Assembly: GCA_030950285.1 (NCBI GenBank)
Contig: JAUZRR010000024.1
Location: 1 to 64,000, forward strand
DNA from: Planctomycetota bacterium
GTDB taxonomy: Bacteria > Planctomycetota > Phycisphaerae > Phycisphaerales > UBA1924
Direction of reading: 5' to 3'
Length of the DNA: 64,000 nt
Under the pieces are notes generated by a model. The model saw only the letters and a program-made list of their open reading frames with translations, searched no databases and was not told where the DNA came from. Positions 11,017 through 23,399 of this stretch are shown here, piece after piece (within the stretch, counting starts at the first letter, position 1; every line of letters begins with the position of its first letter). The translations under genes and the position numbers were made by a program.

Positions 11017-13401
11017 CTATCGGGCGTCCACAGGTTCGATGGAGAGTTCCAGCACCGCGTGGCCGTCGATCTCGAAGTGCTCGACAACGATTTCGATCGG
11101 TTGCTCCTCGTCGAGGGTGAATTCTCCTTCGTCTCGGGTCGGGGCGTGCCAGGTCCAGTTCTCGATGATCGGCTCCCCATCGACCAGCACCCGCACGCCG
11201 TCGTCGCTCAGTGTGCTCACGCGCCAAGTGCCAGCGGGGAGGCGGAGTTTGGTGGTGGCGATCATGCCGAAACGGTCGCCGCCCGGGCCGGCTTTGGTGA
11301 TAACGTCGGCGATGTCGATGTCCCTGGGGCCGCCCCTGCCATAGGCGAAGTTGAGCGAATCGACCGTCGCCCTCCGTGCCCCGGCTTCGTCGGCGTGGGC
11401 GCGCCAGCCTTCGAGGTCTTCGCGCGGATCGATCGTCCACGGGAAGAACGTCGCCTGCCATTTGGCGACCACGAGCGTGTCGTTGTATATCGCTTCGAAG
11501 TCCTTTGCCCGGAGTTTGAGCGTGTACTGGTGGACCCCGGCCATGCCGAACACCTCGACCCGGTAGGGCTCGTCGGTGTCTTTCTCAGGCTCGGTCAGCT
11601 TGAACTGCGCGGTCGGCCCGTTCATGACGATGTAGAAGTCCTCGACATCGCCGAGCACTTCGTAGGTGTGGTTCGCCGCCGACTTTGAGGTCCGTCGCGC
11701 CAAGGGAGAGCGGTGGTCCCACGGGAAGTACTCTCCCATGACGATGTTCGCCCGTCCGGCCAGTTCGCTGCGTGCGCCGACGGGCGAGGTTTCGCCGACC
11801 GCGTCGTACGACGGTGGTTCGTACAGCTCCATCGTGACCATCACCTCGATCGGCTCTTCGCTCTCGGCCGCGTCGATCTCCCGGGCAACATCGACATATT
11901 CGTTGCCGCCGATGCTGGTCTCTTTGGACGCCCGCAGATGGATCGCGAGTTGGTCGCCCTCGAATCGGTTGCGGATGATGGTGTTGTCGATCGAGCCGCG
12001 GTGGTTGGCTTGCGCCCAGTCGGTTTCGAGGAGCCCCTCGTCGTTGTCGGACCAGAGGTGGACGCCGCAGGTGTTGTTGCGGAAGACGTTGTCGCGGATG
12101 GTGTTGGCTGCGCCGTGCTCGATGTTGACCCCGCCGCGCTCAAGGCCGTACGCCAGTGCGCCGTTGCCTTCGAGCAGGTTGCCCGCGATGAGCGTGTCCT
12201 GCGAGTAGCCGCCCCAGATGCCGCAGATCCCGTTCTCGACGAGTCGGTTGCCGATGAAGCGGTTGCCGAAGCTGAAGGTCAGCTCGATGCCGTGGGCGGG
12301 GGCGTAGGAAAAATCGTTGTTGATGAGGAGGTTGTCGTTGCACCCGGCGCGTTTGACGCTGAGCCCCTCAGGGCCGGGGACCTGCCCGAGTGCCTCTTTG
12401 CCTCCAAAGCCGAAGAACCCGTCCCCGGCGTGGGTCGCGGAGTTTTCGGCAAAGAGGTTGTCGTTGCACTGCTCGAAAAGCAGGATTCCGGCCGAGTCTT
12501 GTCCCCGGTTGTAGACGCCGTGGGAATAGCCCCGCACGCAGAAATCAAAGGCGTTTCGGCTGACGACGTTCCCGCTCGACCGCCACATCGCCAGCCCCCA
12601 CCCGGAGAGGAAGGAGCAGTCGTTGTCGTAGATTTCCGAGTCGGTCACGCGGTCGAGGATGATGCCGTTCTGCCGACGGCGTGCGAAACACTCGCGGATC
12701 GTGACCCCTTTCGAGCGCTCGACGTAGACCCCTGCGCCGTAGTTTTTCAGCCACTGGTGGTCGTCGTTCTCGTGCGGCCAGAGCCAGTCGCTGCTGTCCT
12801 CGGCCTGGGGCGTTGACCCCAGCCGCATCGCGTACCCGCCGGAGACGTCGGCGCCGTCGATCATCAACCCGTCGGCGTCTGTCGCCCAGATGCCGATCTT
12901 GAAGCGGTGGAGGTGCGGGCCGATGAGCGTGACGTTCTTCGAGCCTTCGATACGGATACCGATGCCGGTGAGTGTCTCCCAGGGCGTTCCCTCAGCTGCG
13001 CCGAAAAGTGCTGCCTCACCCTCGACAAACACCACGGTGATGCCGTCGCCAGCGATATGGACGACGCCGTTGTTGTCGGTGTCCTCAATGACCGTGCCCG
13101 GCGCGACACGGACAAGGCAAGAGGTCTCGATGCGGGTGTTGTCTTCGGTGATGGTGATTTCGGGGAGGATGGATTCGGGCTGGGCAAGCGTGGCGTTCGC
13201 ACTTCCCACAACGATCATCGCAGCAAGCAGACGCACCACAAAAACGACTCGTGCGTTTCTACGAGCCCTGTGCGCGAGCACAGCCTTGGATATGTCCGTG
13301 TCGCCAGCCGACCATGAACTCGAGCTTGCGCTCGGGGCTCGTCGAAACGCTGGTAAATCTTTGACAAATCGTACCGGACAGAATATTCGCGAGTGTCTCA
13401 T
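11017..13401 (-). CDS. Secreted right-handed parallel beta-helix protein with C-terminal PA14-like region
   Basis: NosD/pectate-lyase-like repeats (ITVVFVEGEA...NVTLIGPHLHRF...NGIILDRVTDSEIYDNDC...NTIIRNRFEGDQLAIHL); C-terminal GTWRVSTLSDDGVRVLVDGEPIIENW. Start uncertain. Confidence 0.75.
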   Translation of the reverse strand: MRHSRIFCPVRFVKDLPAFRRAPSASSSSWSAGDTDISKAVLAHRARRNARVVFVVRLLAAMIVVGSANATLAQPESILPEITITEDNTRIETSCLVRVAPGTVIEDTDNNGVVHIAGDGITVVFVEGEAALFGAAEGTPWETLTGIGIRIEGSKNVTLIGPHLHRFKIGIWATDADGLMIDGADVSGGYAMRLGSTPQAEDSSDWLWPHENDDHQWLKNYGAGVYVERSKGVTIRECFARRRQNGIILDRVTDSEIYDNDCSFLSGWGLAMWRSSGNVVSRNAFDFCVRGYSHGVYNRGQDSAGILLFEQCNDNLFAENSATHAGDGFFGFGGKEALGQVPGPEGLSVKRAGCNDNLLINNDFSYAPAHGIELTFSFGNRFIGNRLVENGICGIWGGYSQDTLIAGNLLEGNGALAYGLERGGVNIEHGAANTIRDNVFRNNTCGVHLWSDNDEGLLETDWAQANHRGSIDNTIIRNRFEGDQLAIHLRASKETSIGGNEYVDVAREIDAAESEEPIEVMVTMELYEPPSYDAVGETSPVGARSELAGRANIVMGEYFPWDHRSPLARRTSKSAANHTYEVLGDVEDFYIVMNGPTAQFKLTEPEKDTDEPYRVEVFGMAGVHQYTLKLRAKDFEAIYNDTLVVAKWQATFFPWTIDPREDLEGWRAHADEAGARRATVDSLNFAYGRGGPRDIDIADVITKAGPGGDRFGMIATTKLRLPAGTWRVSTLSDDGVRVLVDGEPIIENWTWHAPTRDEGEFTLDEEQPIEIVVEHFEIDGHAVLELSIEPVDAR

Positions 13402-13488
13402 GTCCGCATGGTAGCGGCATCTCGCAGACGTCCGGCATGGGTGCGAGCGACACGGCTTGGAGAACCGTGCCACCCTATCGGTGCTGCC

Positions 13489-13824
13489 TCACCCGTTCGA
13501 TTGAGGCTCGACGCCCGGCGACTGGTCGACCGGGTCCACCCTCTCGACACCGTCGGCCTGCGACACCCGCCGCCAGTCCCCTTCGGGCAGTTTTTCGGTC
13601 GACTCCTCGGCGATGGCTTTGGGCTCACTCCCCGGCTTGCTCGACTCGTTTTCGATCCCGTCGCCGATATCTTTGAGCCCGCGTTTGAACTCGACGATGC
13701 CCTTGCCGAGGCTGCGTCCAACTTCGGGGAGCCGCTTGCCGAAGAGCAGGAGCCCGATCGCGAGGATGATGAGCAGCTCAGAGTTGCCGGGCAGGTTGAA
13801 CATTCCCAATGTCATGGCGTCCAT
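13489..13824 (-). CDS. tatA: Twin-arginine translocase TatA/TatE family subunit
   Basis: ELLIILAIGLLLFGKRLPEVGRSLGKGIVEFKRGLKD. Confidence 0.92.
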   Translation of the reverse strand: MDAMTLGMFNLPGNSELLIILAIGLLLFGKRLPEVGRSLGKGIVEFKRGLKDIGDGIENESSKPGSEPKAIAEESTEKLPEGDWRRVSQADGVERVDPVDQSPGVEPQSNG

Positions 13825-13906
13825 GGATACTCCCGGGCCGGGTGTGCCCGCTGCGGTGGCGTGTCAGTACGTATTTCGTGGTCGTGGTCCGGCCATTTCA
13901 GATATT

Positions 13907-17377
<3,471 letters not shown>

Positions 17378-17536
17378 TTCGGGAGTGGACAGCGTCGCCC
17401 GTTTGCGTCCGAGAACAAGTTTCTTACTTCGCTTGGGCCAGTTTGCGTGGTTTCCACCGCTCTGTAATGCGTCCGAGTGGAGCGACCGTTCTCCGAGGCC
17501 GATAGCCATGATGCGCGACCGGCGCTGGAGAGCGAT

Positions 17537-17968
17537 ATGCCGAAAGAGAAAGAACGATTGGCGGTGCGGCGGCACAGCCGTCGTGAGTGCGACCTCGCGG
17601 CGCGGCTGTGTATTGACGATCTCCACGAGGCGCAGGTCGTGTTCTCGAATGCAGTAGCCGAGACCGACGGGTCGCTCCCGTTGCGCATCGTTGATTGCAG
17701 CGAGGGCGGGCTCGGGCTCCGCTCGCCGGTCTATGTGCCCCGGGGGGCGCAGGTCGTGGTCGAGGTGACGCTTGATGGCGCGGGCAAATCTGTACAGCAC
17801 CGGGTTCAGTTGCGGGTCCAGCGATCGGCGATGGTTGACCGCGAGCCGGCGTACTACCTGGGAACATCGCTCGTCGATCAGGCCGCGGCCGCGCCAGCGA
17901 TCGGTGAACTGCTCGCGGCGATCGGTCCTGACGATCAGGCGGCCGAGGGATCAGGAGCTGCGGCATGA
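17537..17968 (+). CDS. PilZ-domain protein (predicted c-di-GMP binding)
   Basis: RRHSRRECDLAARL (RxxxR) and DCSEGGLGL (DxSxGG) PilZ motifs; ATGA overlap with downstream gspE. Confidence 0.8.
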   Translation: MPKEKERLAVRRHSRRECDLAARLCIDDLHEAQVVFSNAVAETDGSLPLRIVDCSEGGLGLRSPVYVPRGAQVVVEVTLDGAGKSVQHRVQLRVQRSAMVDREPAYYLGTSLVDQAAAAPAIGELLAAIGPDDQAAEGSGAAA

Positions 17969-19662
17969 TCCAGAGAAACGACTTTGTCCTCTCGGCGATG
18001 CTCGAAGAGGGCATCATCACCCAGGAACAACTCGACGCGGCGAGCGCTTACGCCAAAGAGCAGGACATGACAGTGCCGCGCGCGCTTGTTGCGCAGGGCG
18101 TCGTCTCGCACCGCCAGATCGCGATCTGCATGGCCGAGATCTTCGAGTGCCCGTTCGTCGATCTTGAGGCGTTCGAGATCAACATCCGCAACACCCAGCT
18201 GCTGCCGCAATCGTCGGCGCAGCGGCTGCACGCCTTTCCCCTTTTCGCGTTCGATGGTCTGGTGACCGTGGGCATGGCCGATCCTCTTGATCTGGCGGCG
18301 GTGGACCAACTCCGCCGCATGCTGAAGGCCGAGGTTGACCCGGTGCTCTGCGAGCAGCAGGCGCTCAGCGAACTGATCGCACGGGGCTACTCGCTGTCGG
18401 CCGGGGGGATGGACGCGACGACGGCTGCGGTCGAGAGCGAGGCGGGGCTGGTCACCGGTGAAGAGCCGGTCGTCGCGGCGGTGAACCAGATCATGGCGCA
18501 GGCTGCGCGCGAGGGCGCGTCGGATATCCACATCGGGCCCGATGAGCACGACCTGCACCTGCGGTTTCGGATCGACGGCCGCCTGCACCAAAGACAGGGG
18601 CCCCCAAAGTCCGGGCATTCCGGGCTTGTGCAACGGCTCAAGGTCATGGCGTCGCTCGACCTCACGCAGACACGGCGGCCGCAGGACGGGAAGTTCAGAT
18701 TCACGCACGCGGGTAAGCCAATCGACGTGCGGCTGAGTCTCATTCCAACGATCTATGGCGAAAACATCGTGATGCGCTTGCTCGCGTCAGGGGCGTCAAT
18801 CAAAGACTTCCAGGACTTGGGGATCGCCAGCGACACGATCGAGAAGATCGAATCGCTCATCACGAAGCCGCACGGGCTGCTGCTCGTCACCGGGCCCACC
18901 GGCTCGGGCAAAACTACGACGCTCTACACCGCGATCAAAAAGCTCAACTCGCCCGATCGGAACGTGATGACGATCGAGGACCCCGTCGAGATCCGCCTGC
19001 CGATGGTACGGCAGTTGCAGGTGAACTCCGAGATCGGACTGACCTTCGCCGGCGCGCTGCGGTCGATTCTGCGCCAGGATCCCGACGTGGTGCTCGTCGG
19101 CGAGATCCGCGACGAAGAAACGGCGAGGATCGCGTGCCAAGCGGCGTTGACGGGCCACTTTGTGCTCTCGACCTTGCACACCAACGATGCGCCCGGCGCG
19201 ATCGGGCGGCTGCGGGATATGGGATGCCCACCCTTTGCAATCAACGCGGCGCTTGTCGGCGTGTTGGCGCAGCGGCTGCTGCGGAGTATCTGTACATCTT
19301 GCGCAGCACCGGACACACCCGATGAGATCATGCTGCGGCGGTTCGGAATCGAGCACGACCCGGCGGGGTTGATGCGGGGAGCCGGCTGCGGCAAGTGCAT
19401 GAGCAGCGGGTATCGAGGGCGAATCGCGGCGACAGAGCTGTTCCTGATGGACCGGGCGATGCAGGTCCTGATCGAAGAGGGAGGCGCGGCGGCAACAATC
19501 CGAAAGGCTGCGCTGGACTCGGGCATGCGGCCGATGTGGCGGGACGGCCTCGAGAAAGCGAGGATGGGCTTTACGACGCTCGAAGAGGTCGCCCGAACGA
19601 TCGCGATCGACGCGGTGGAGACAACGGACGAGCCATCCAAGAAACTGGAGCGTGCAGCATGA
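17965..19662 (+). CDS. gspE: GspE/PilB-type secretion ATPase with N-terminal MshEN-like domain
   Basis: Walker A GPTGSGKTTTLY, TIEDPVEIRLPMVRQLQVN, GEIRDEETARIACQAALTGH; N-terminus DFVLSAMLEEGIITQEQLDAASAYAKEQDMTVPRAL. Confidence 0.93.
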   Translation: MIQRNDFVLSAMLEEGIITQEQLDAASAYAKEQDMTVPRALVAQGVVSHRQIAICMAEIFECPFVDLEAFEINIRNTQLLPQSSAQRLHAFPLFAFDGLVTVGMADPLDLAAVDQLRRMLKAEVDPVLCEQQALSELIARGYSLSAGGMDATTAAVESEAGLVTGEEPVVAAVNQIMAQAAREGASDIHIGPDEHDLHLRFRIDGRLHQRQGPPKSGHSGLVQRLKVMASLDLTQTRRPQDGKFRFTHAGKPIDVRLSLIPTIYGENIVMRLLASGASIKDFQDLGIASDTIEKIESLITKPHGLLLVTGPTGSGKTTTLYTAIKKLNSPDRNVMTIEDPVEIRLPMVRQLQVNSEIGLTFAGALRSILRQDPDVVLVGEIRDEETARIACQAALTGHFVLSTLHTNDAPGAIGRLRDMGCPPFAINAALVGVLAQRLLRSICTSCAAPDTPDEIMLRRFGIEHDPAGLMRGAGCGKCMSSGYRGRIAATELFLMDRAMQVLIEEGGAAATIRKAALDSGMRPMWRDGLEKARMGFTTLEEVARTIAIDAVETTDEPSKKLERAA

Positions 19663-20855
19663 ACGCGGTGATGTACGAATATCGTGCACTAGACCGCGCT
19701 GGCGCCGAGTCGCGCGGCACAATCGCAGCGGCGGACCGAGACCAGGCGTACCGGAAGGTTGCCGAGTCCGGCCTTACACCCTTGGTACTGAGACCTGTGC
19801 GGCAACGCGCCAAGATGATGCAGAAACGGGTGGGGTTGCGTGAGATTTCACAGTTTACATACCAGCTCCAGGTGCTGCTCGAAGCGCGAATCCCGCTGAG
19901 TGAGGGACTCGCCGGACTCGCCAAGCAAGAGGATAACCCGACGTTTCGGGCGATTTTAGTGGACATCGCAACGCAAGTTGAATCGGGAAGCACGATTGCC
20001 AAAGCCATGGAGGCTCATCGTAAGGTCTTGGGCGAGGTGTATGTGGAGACGGTCACCGCGGCCGAGCGCAGCGGCACGATGTCACGCACACTCGAGCACC
20101 TCTGCGAGGCTCTGGAGCGGATGGAGAGTTCCCGCCGACAGGTCAAGGGTGCGTTACTCTACCCCATTTGTGTGAGTGTGGTGCTGGTCCTGGCGAGCGG
20201 GTTTCTTATAACATTTACCATCCCGAAGTTTGCGACGATGTTCGCATCCCGCGGGGTGGAGTTGCCCTTGCTCACCCGTGTTCTGGCGGGGTTGGGAAAC
20301 AGCATCGGCGCGTACTGGTGGCTGTATCTCGTGGGGATCATTGGTTTGGTGTGGGGCGTTCGGTTCATGAGTACCCGTCGGCTCAAGGCGCTCGAGTCGA
20401 TTTTCCATCGGGTTCCCGCTATCCGAGCGGTTATGGTCGGGCTCGCGGTGAGCAGGTTCTCCCGTGTGTTCTCGGTGAGTCTGTCCGCGGGGCTGGGATT
20501 GCTCGAAGCGCTGGAGATGGGCAGGCGGGCCGCGTCTCGGCAGATGCTCAGCGACGAGATCGAGAAGATGAGCAACGAAATCCGGGCCGGGCGGCAGCTC
20601 AGCGAGGGGTTGGTCGATGCGACCTATATCCCCTCCTTTGCCAAACGAATGTTTGTTGCTGGCGAGCAATCGGGCGAACTCTGCCGGATGTCGGCGATCG
20701 TGGCGAAACACTACGAGCGTGAGACCGCACACAAGATCAAGACGCTGACCACGATCATGGAACCTGTGCTTGTTGTAGCGATCACGTCCATCGTGCTGAT
20801 CGTGGCCCTGGCAATTTTCCTTCCGATGTGGAACATGGTGCAGTTGATGGGATAG
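19659..20855 (+). CDS. gspF: GspF/PilC-type inner-membrane platform protein
   Basis: YEYRALDRAGAESRGTIAAADRDQAYRKV N-terminus; FTYQLQVLLEARIPLSEGL; C-terminal EPVLVVAITSIVLIVALAIFLPMW. Confidence 0.92.
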   Translation: MNAVMYEYRALDRAGAESRGTIAAADRDQAYRKVAESGLTPLVLRPVRQRAKMMQKRVGLREISQFTYQLQVLLEARIPLSEGLAGLAKQEDNPTFRAILVDIATQVESGSTIAKAMEAHRKVLGEVYVETVTAAERSGTMSRTLEHLCEALERMESSRRQVKGALLYPICVSVVLVLASGFLITFTIPKFATMFASRGVELPLLTRVLAGLGNSIGAYWWLYLVGIIGLVWGVRFMSTRRLKALESIFHRVPAIRAVMVGLAVSRFSRVFSVSLSAGLGLLEALEMGRRAASRQMLSDEIEKMSNEIRAGRQLSEGLVDATYIPSFAKRMFVAGEQSGELCRMSAIVAKHYERETAHKIKTLTTIMEPVLVVAITSIVLIVALAIFLPMWNMVQLMG

Positions 20856-20929
20856 CTCACCGAGTAAGCAATGAGTAGATGTACGCGAGGGGGACCCCGC
20901 CTTGCTTCTAAAAGATGGAGATATAAGTC

Positions 20930-21367
20930 ATGAAGAAGAAAGCTTCCAAGCACACACGCCGTTCCGGCTTTACGCTGGTGGAACTCATCGCGGTCATCAT
21001 CGTGCTGGCGATTCTCGCCGGTGTGGCGGTGCCGAAGTACTTTGATTACACCGCCAAGGCCCGTGAGTCCGCGACCAAGGCATCGCTCGGCAATGCCCGC
21101 TCGGCGATCGCCAACTTCTATACCAACGAAGCGCTCCAGAACGGGACGGCCGCCTATCCGACCCTTCTTCAACTGGAGACCACGGGCACTGTCCTCGAAC
21201 AGGCGTTCCCGCCCAATCCGTTCAACAACTCCTCCGACGTCCAGGCCGCGACGTGGAACGCCACCGACCCGCCGGTGACCGGGACGGCTGGCTGGAACTA
21301 CGACGCCTCGGTGGGCCGGCTCTGGGCCAACACCGACACAGCCGGCGTCGATGAGAACGAGTGGTGA
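20930..21367 (+). CDS. Major pseudopilin (GspG/pilin-like)
   Basis: RRSGFTLVELIAVIIVLAILAGVAVPKYFDYTAKARESATKASLGNARSAIANFY. Confidence 0.88.
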   Translation: MKKKASKHTRRSGFTLVELIAVIIVLAILAGVAVPKYFDYTAKARESATKASLGNARSAIANFYTNEALQNGTAAYPTLLQLETTGTVLEQAFPPNPFNNSSDVQAATWNATDPPVTGTAGWNYDASVGRLWANTDTAGVDENEW

Positions 21368-21379
21368 CCTGAGAACGTC

Positions 21380-21925
21380 ATGGCCGTCGCGCAATCACAT
21401 GGTGGTGCCGAGTCCCGATCTGCCCGAGCGTTCACGCTCGTTGAACTGATCGCGGTGATCGTGATCACGGGGATTCTCGCGAGCGTCGCGATCCCCTCGA
21501 TGGGAAGGGTTTCCGAGGCCCGCAGCGCAGGTGCGGCACGGGCGCTGGCCCAGCAGATGGCGTTCGCTCGTGAGCGGGCGCTCAATCTCGGGAACCGGAC
21601 GTGGGTTACCTTTGATGTCGGGCTGGACAGCGTCGCGCTGTTGAGCGAGCCCGACGGCGGAACCGGGTTTGTCGATGCTGTCTCGCTCTCGGACCCATTG
21701 ACAGATCGGCCGCTCGGCCTTTCGTTCAACACGGGTGAGTTCGCGGGTGTTGGCATTGCCTCGGCGTCGTTTGATGGCGGGACAACCGTGGGGTTCGACT
21801 GGTTGGGAAGCCCGATCACCGAGTCGGGAGGTGCCCTTTCGGCGGACGGAATCGTTACGTTCGATGGTGGGCAGGCGATCCGAGTCCGCGCAATGACGGG
21901 TGATATTAGGATGGTCATCCCCTGA
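21380..21925 (+). CDS. Pseudopilin (GspH-like)
   Basis: ARAFTLVELIAVIVITGILASVAIPSMGRVSEARSAGAARALAQQM. Confidence 0.82.
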   Translation: MAVAQSHGGAESRSARAFTLVELIAVIVITGILASVAIPSMGRVSEARSAGAARALAQQMAFARERALNLGNRTWVTFDVGLDSVALLSEPDGGTGFVDAVSLSDPLTDRPLGLSFNTGEFAGVGIASASFDGGTTVGFDWLGSPITESGGALSADGIVTFDGGQAIRVRAMTGDIRMVIP

Positions 21926-21979
21926 CTGCATGCCACCCAGACATCCGGCCGAGCGGTCGGGAAGGATTGGAAAAAAGCC

Positions 21980-22396
21980 GTGATTCAGCGCCGCGCATTT
22001 ACACTGATCGAAGCGATCATCGCGATTCTGATCCTCGGGGTCGCGATGCCCTCGATGCTCACAGCGTTGGCGACTGCGCACCGCAACCGGGTGACACCAA
22101 TCAAGACCTCGCAGGCTCGATGGCTCGCGATGGAACGGCTCGAGGACGTTATCGCGGACCGAGCGAGTCCGGAACGCGGGTGGAGTTATCTCGTGCCCGG
22201 GAACTATCCCGTTGAGACTACACTGCCGAATGCGCCGGGCTTTGCACGATCGACGGCGATTTTCGAGACCGGGCCGGATCTTGTTACACCCGGGGAAGGA
22301 TATATGAAAATCGCGGTCACGGTGTCCTGGGTAGATGAACTGGACACCCCTTTGGCCGTTACGCTCACGACGGTGTTGACGGAGAGGCCGGAATGA
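21980..22396 (+). CDS. Pseudopilin (GspI-like)
   Basis: MIQRRAFTLIEAIIAILILGVAMPSMLTALATAHRNR. Confidence 0.82.
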   Translation: MIQRRAFTLIEAIIAILILGVAMPSMLTALATAHRNRVTPIKTSQARWLAMERLEDVIADRASPERGWSYLVPGNYPVETTLPNAPGFARSTAIFETGPDLVTPGEGYMKIAVTVSWVDELDTPLAVTLTTVLTERPE

Positions 22397-22932
22397 CGCT
22401 CCCCCGCGCAATGTCAACCCGCCGTGGCTTCACTCTGGTCGAAGCGATCGCCACCATGATGATTCTCTCGATTGTCGGCTCCTCGTCGATCGGGATTGTG
22501 TGGACAGCGGTCCACGCGTTCGGCAAGGGGGCAGAGTCGTTGCGCTTGCAGAGCGAGGCTTCGGTTGCGATGGAGCGTCTGACGCGAGAGTTGCGGTCCA
22601 TACCGCTCGATATAGACAACACGCCTGATATTCAGAGCCTGACTGTCGATTCGCTGGTGTGGCGGGGGGGGACCGAATCTGTCGAGCTCGTCGGGACCGA
22701 TCTTATGTACACCCGCGCGGGTGTCGAGAGTGTGCTGTGCTCGGCGGTCACCGGGTTCACGCTCATTGGAGCCGACAGCGTCAACGCAACGCTTGGGGCA
22801 ACCCTCTCGGGCACGGCTTGCGACGCGATACGCCGCTTGACGATCAAGATCGAACTCGCATCGGGGGAGGCAACCGCTTCGGTACATACCAAGGTGTTTC
22901 TGCGGTGCATGGCGCTGGAGACTTCCTTATGA
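22393..22932 (+). CDS. Pseudopilin (GspJ-like)
   Basis: STRRGFTLVEAIATMMILSIVGSSSIGIVWTAVHAF; overlaps both neighbours by 4 bp. Confidence 0.8.
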   Translation: MTLPRAMSTRRGFTLVEAIATMMILSIVGSSSIGIVWTAVHAFGKGAESLRLQSEASVAMERLTRELRSIPLDIDNTPDIQSLTVDSLVWRGGTESVELVGTDLMYTRAGVESVLCSAVTGFTLIGADSVNATLGATLSGTACDAIRRLTIKIELASGEATASVHTKVFLRCMALETSL

Positions 22933-23306
22933 AAGCAGCCGAGCGAGGCTCGATAGGGATCGCGATGATCGCGGCACTCGTGCTTGTCGAGGTCGTGATC
23001 GTGGTCGCGGTCCTGGGCGGCGGGCTGCAGCACGACCTGACACTGCAGCGTATCGACACGAATCGGGCGTTCTATGCGGCCGAAGCGGGGGCCGCGATGG
23101 CGACACGGGAGGTGTGGATGAATACCGATGAAGACGGGGATGGCACAATCGGGAGCATCTCCGACGACGGCGATTCCGATAACAACCCGGTGGTTGGCGA
23201 GGCTTCTGTTGTTGTTTTGCGAACCGACCTGGCAGAGGGCGTCCTTTTTGTCGCGACGGGGCGCACGGCGCACGCACGACGGCGCGTGGAACTGCGGGTG
23301 AAATAG
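22929..23306 (+). CDS. Short PilX/GspK-like minor pilin-like protein
   Basis: MKAAERGSIGIAMIAALVLVEVVIVVAVLGGGLQHDLTLQRIDTNRAFYAAEAGAAMATRE: single TM plus the FYAAEAG motif typical of PilX-type proteins. Confidence 0.65.
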   Translation: MKAAERGSIGIAMIAALVLVEVVIVVAVLGGGLQHDLTLQRIDTNRAFYAAEAGAAMATREVWMNTDEDGDGTIGSISDDGDSDNNPVVGEASVVVLRTDLAEGVLFVATGRTAHARRRVELRVK

Positions 23307-23399
23307 ACAAAGAACTCCCGACCGCAATGTCCTGAGAGCCCATTTATGAAGTCGGGGCAAGTGAGGCGGCGATCACGTCGATCATAGATATGAAGCGGG

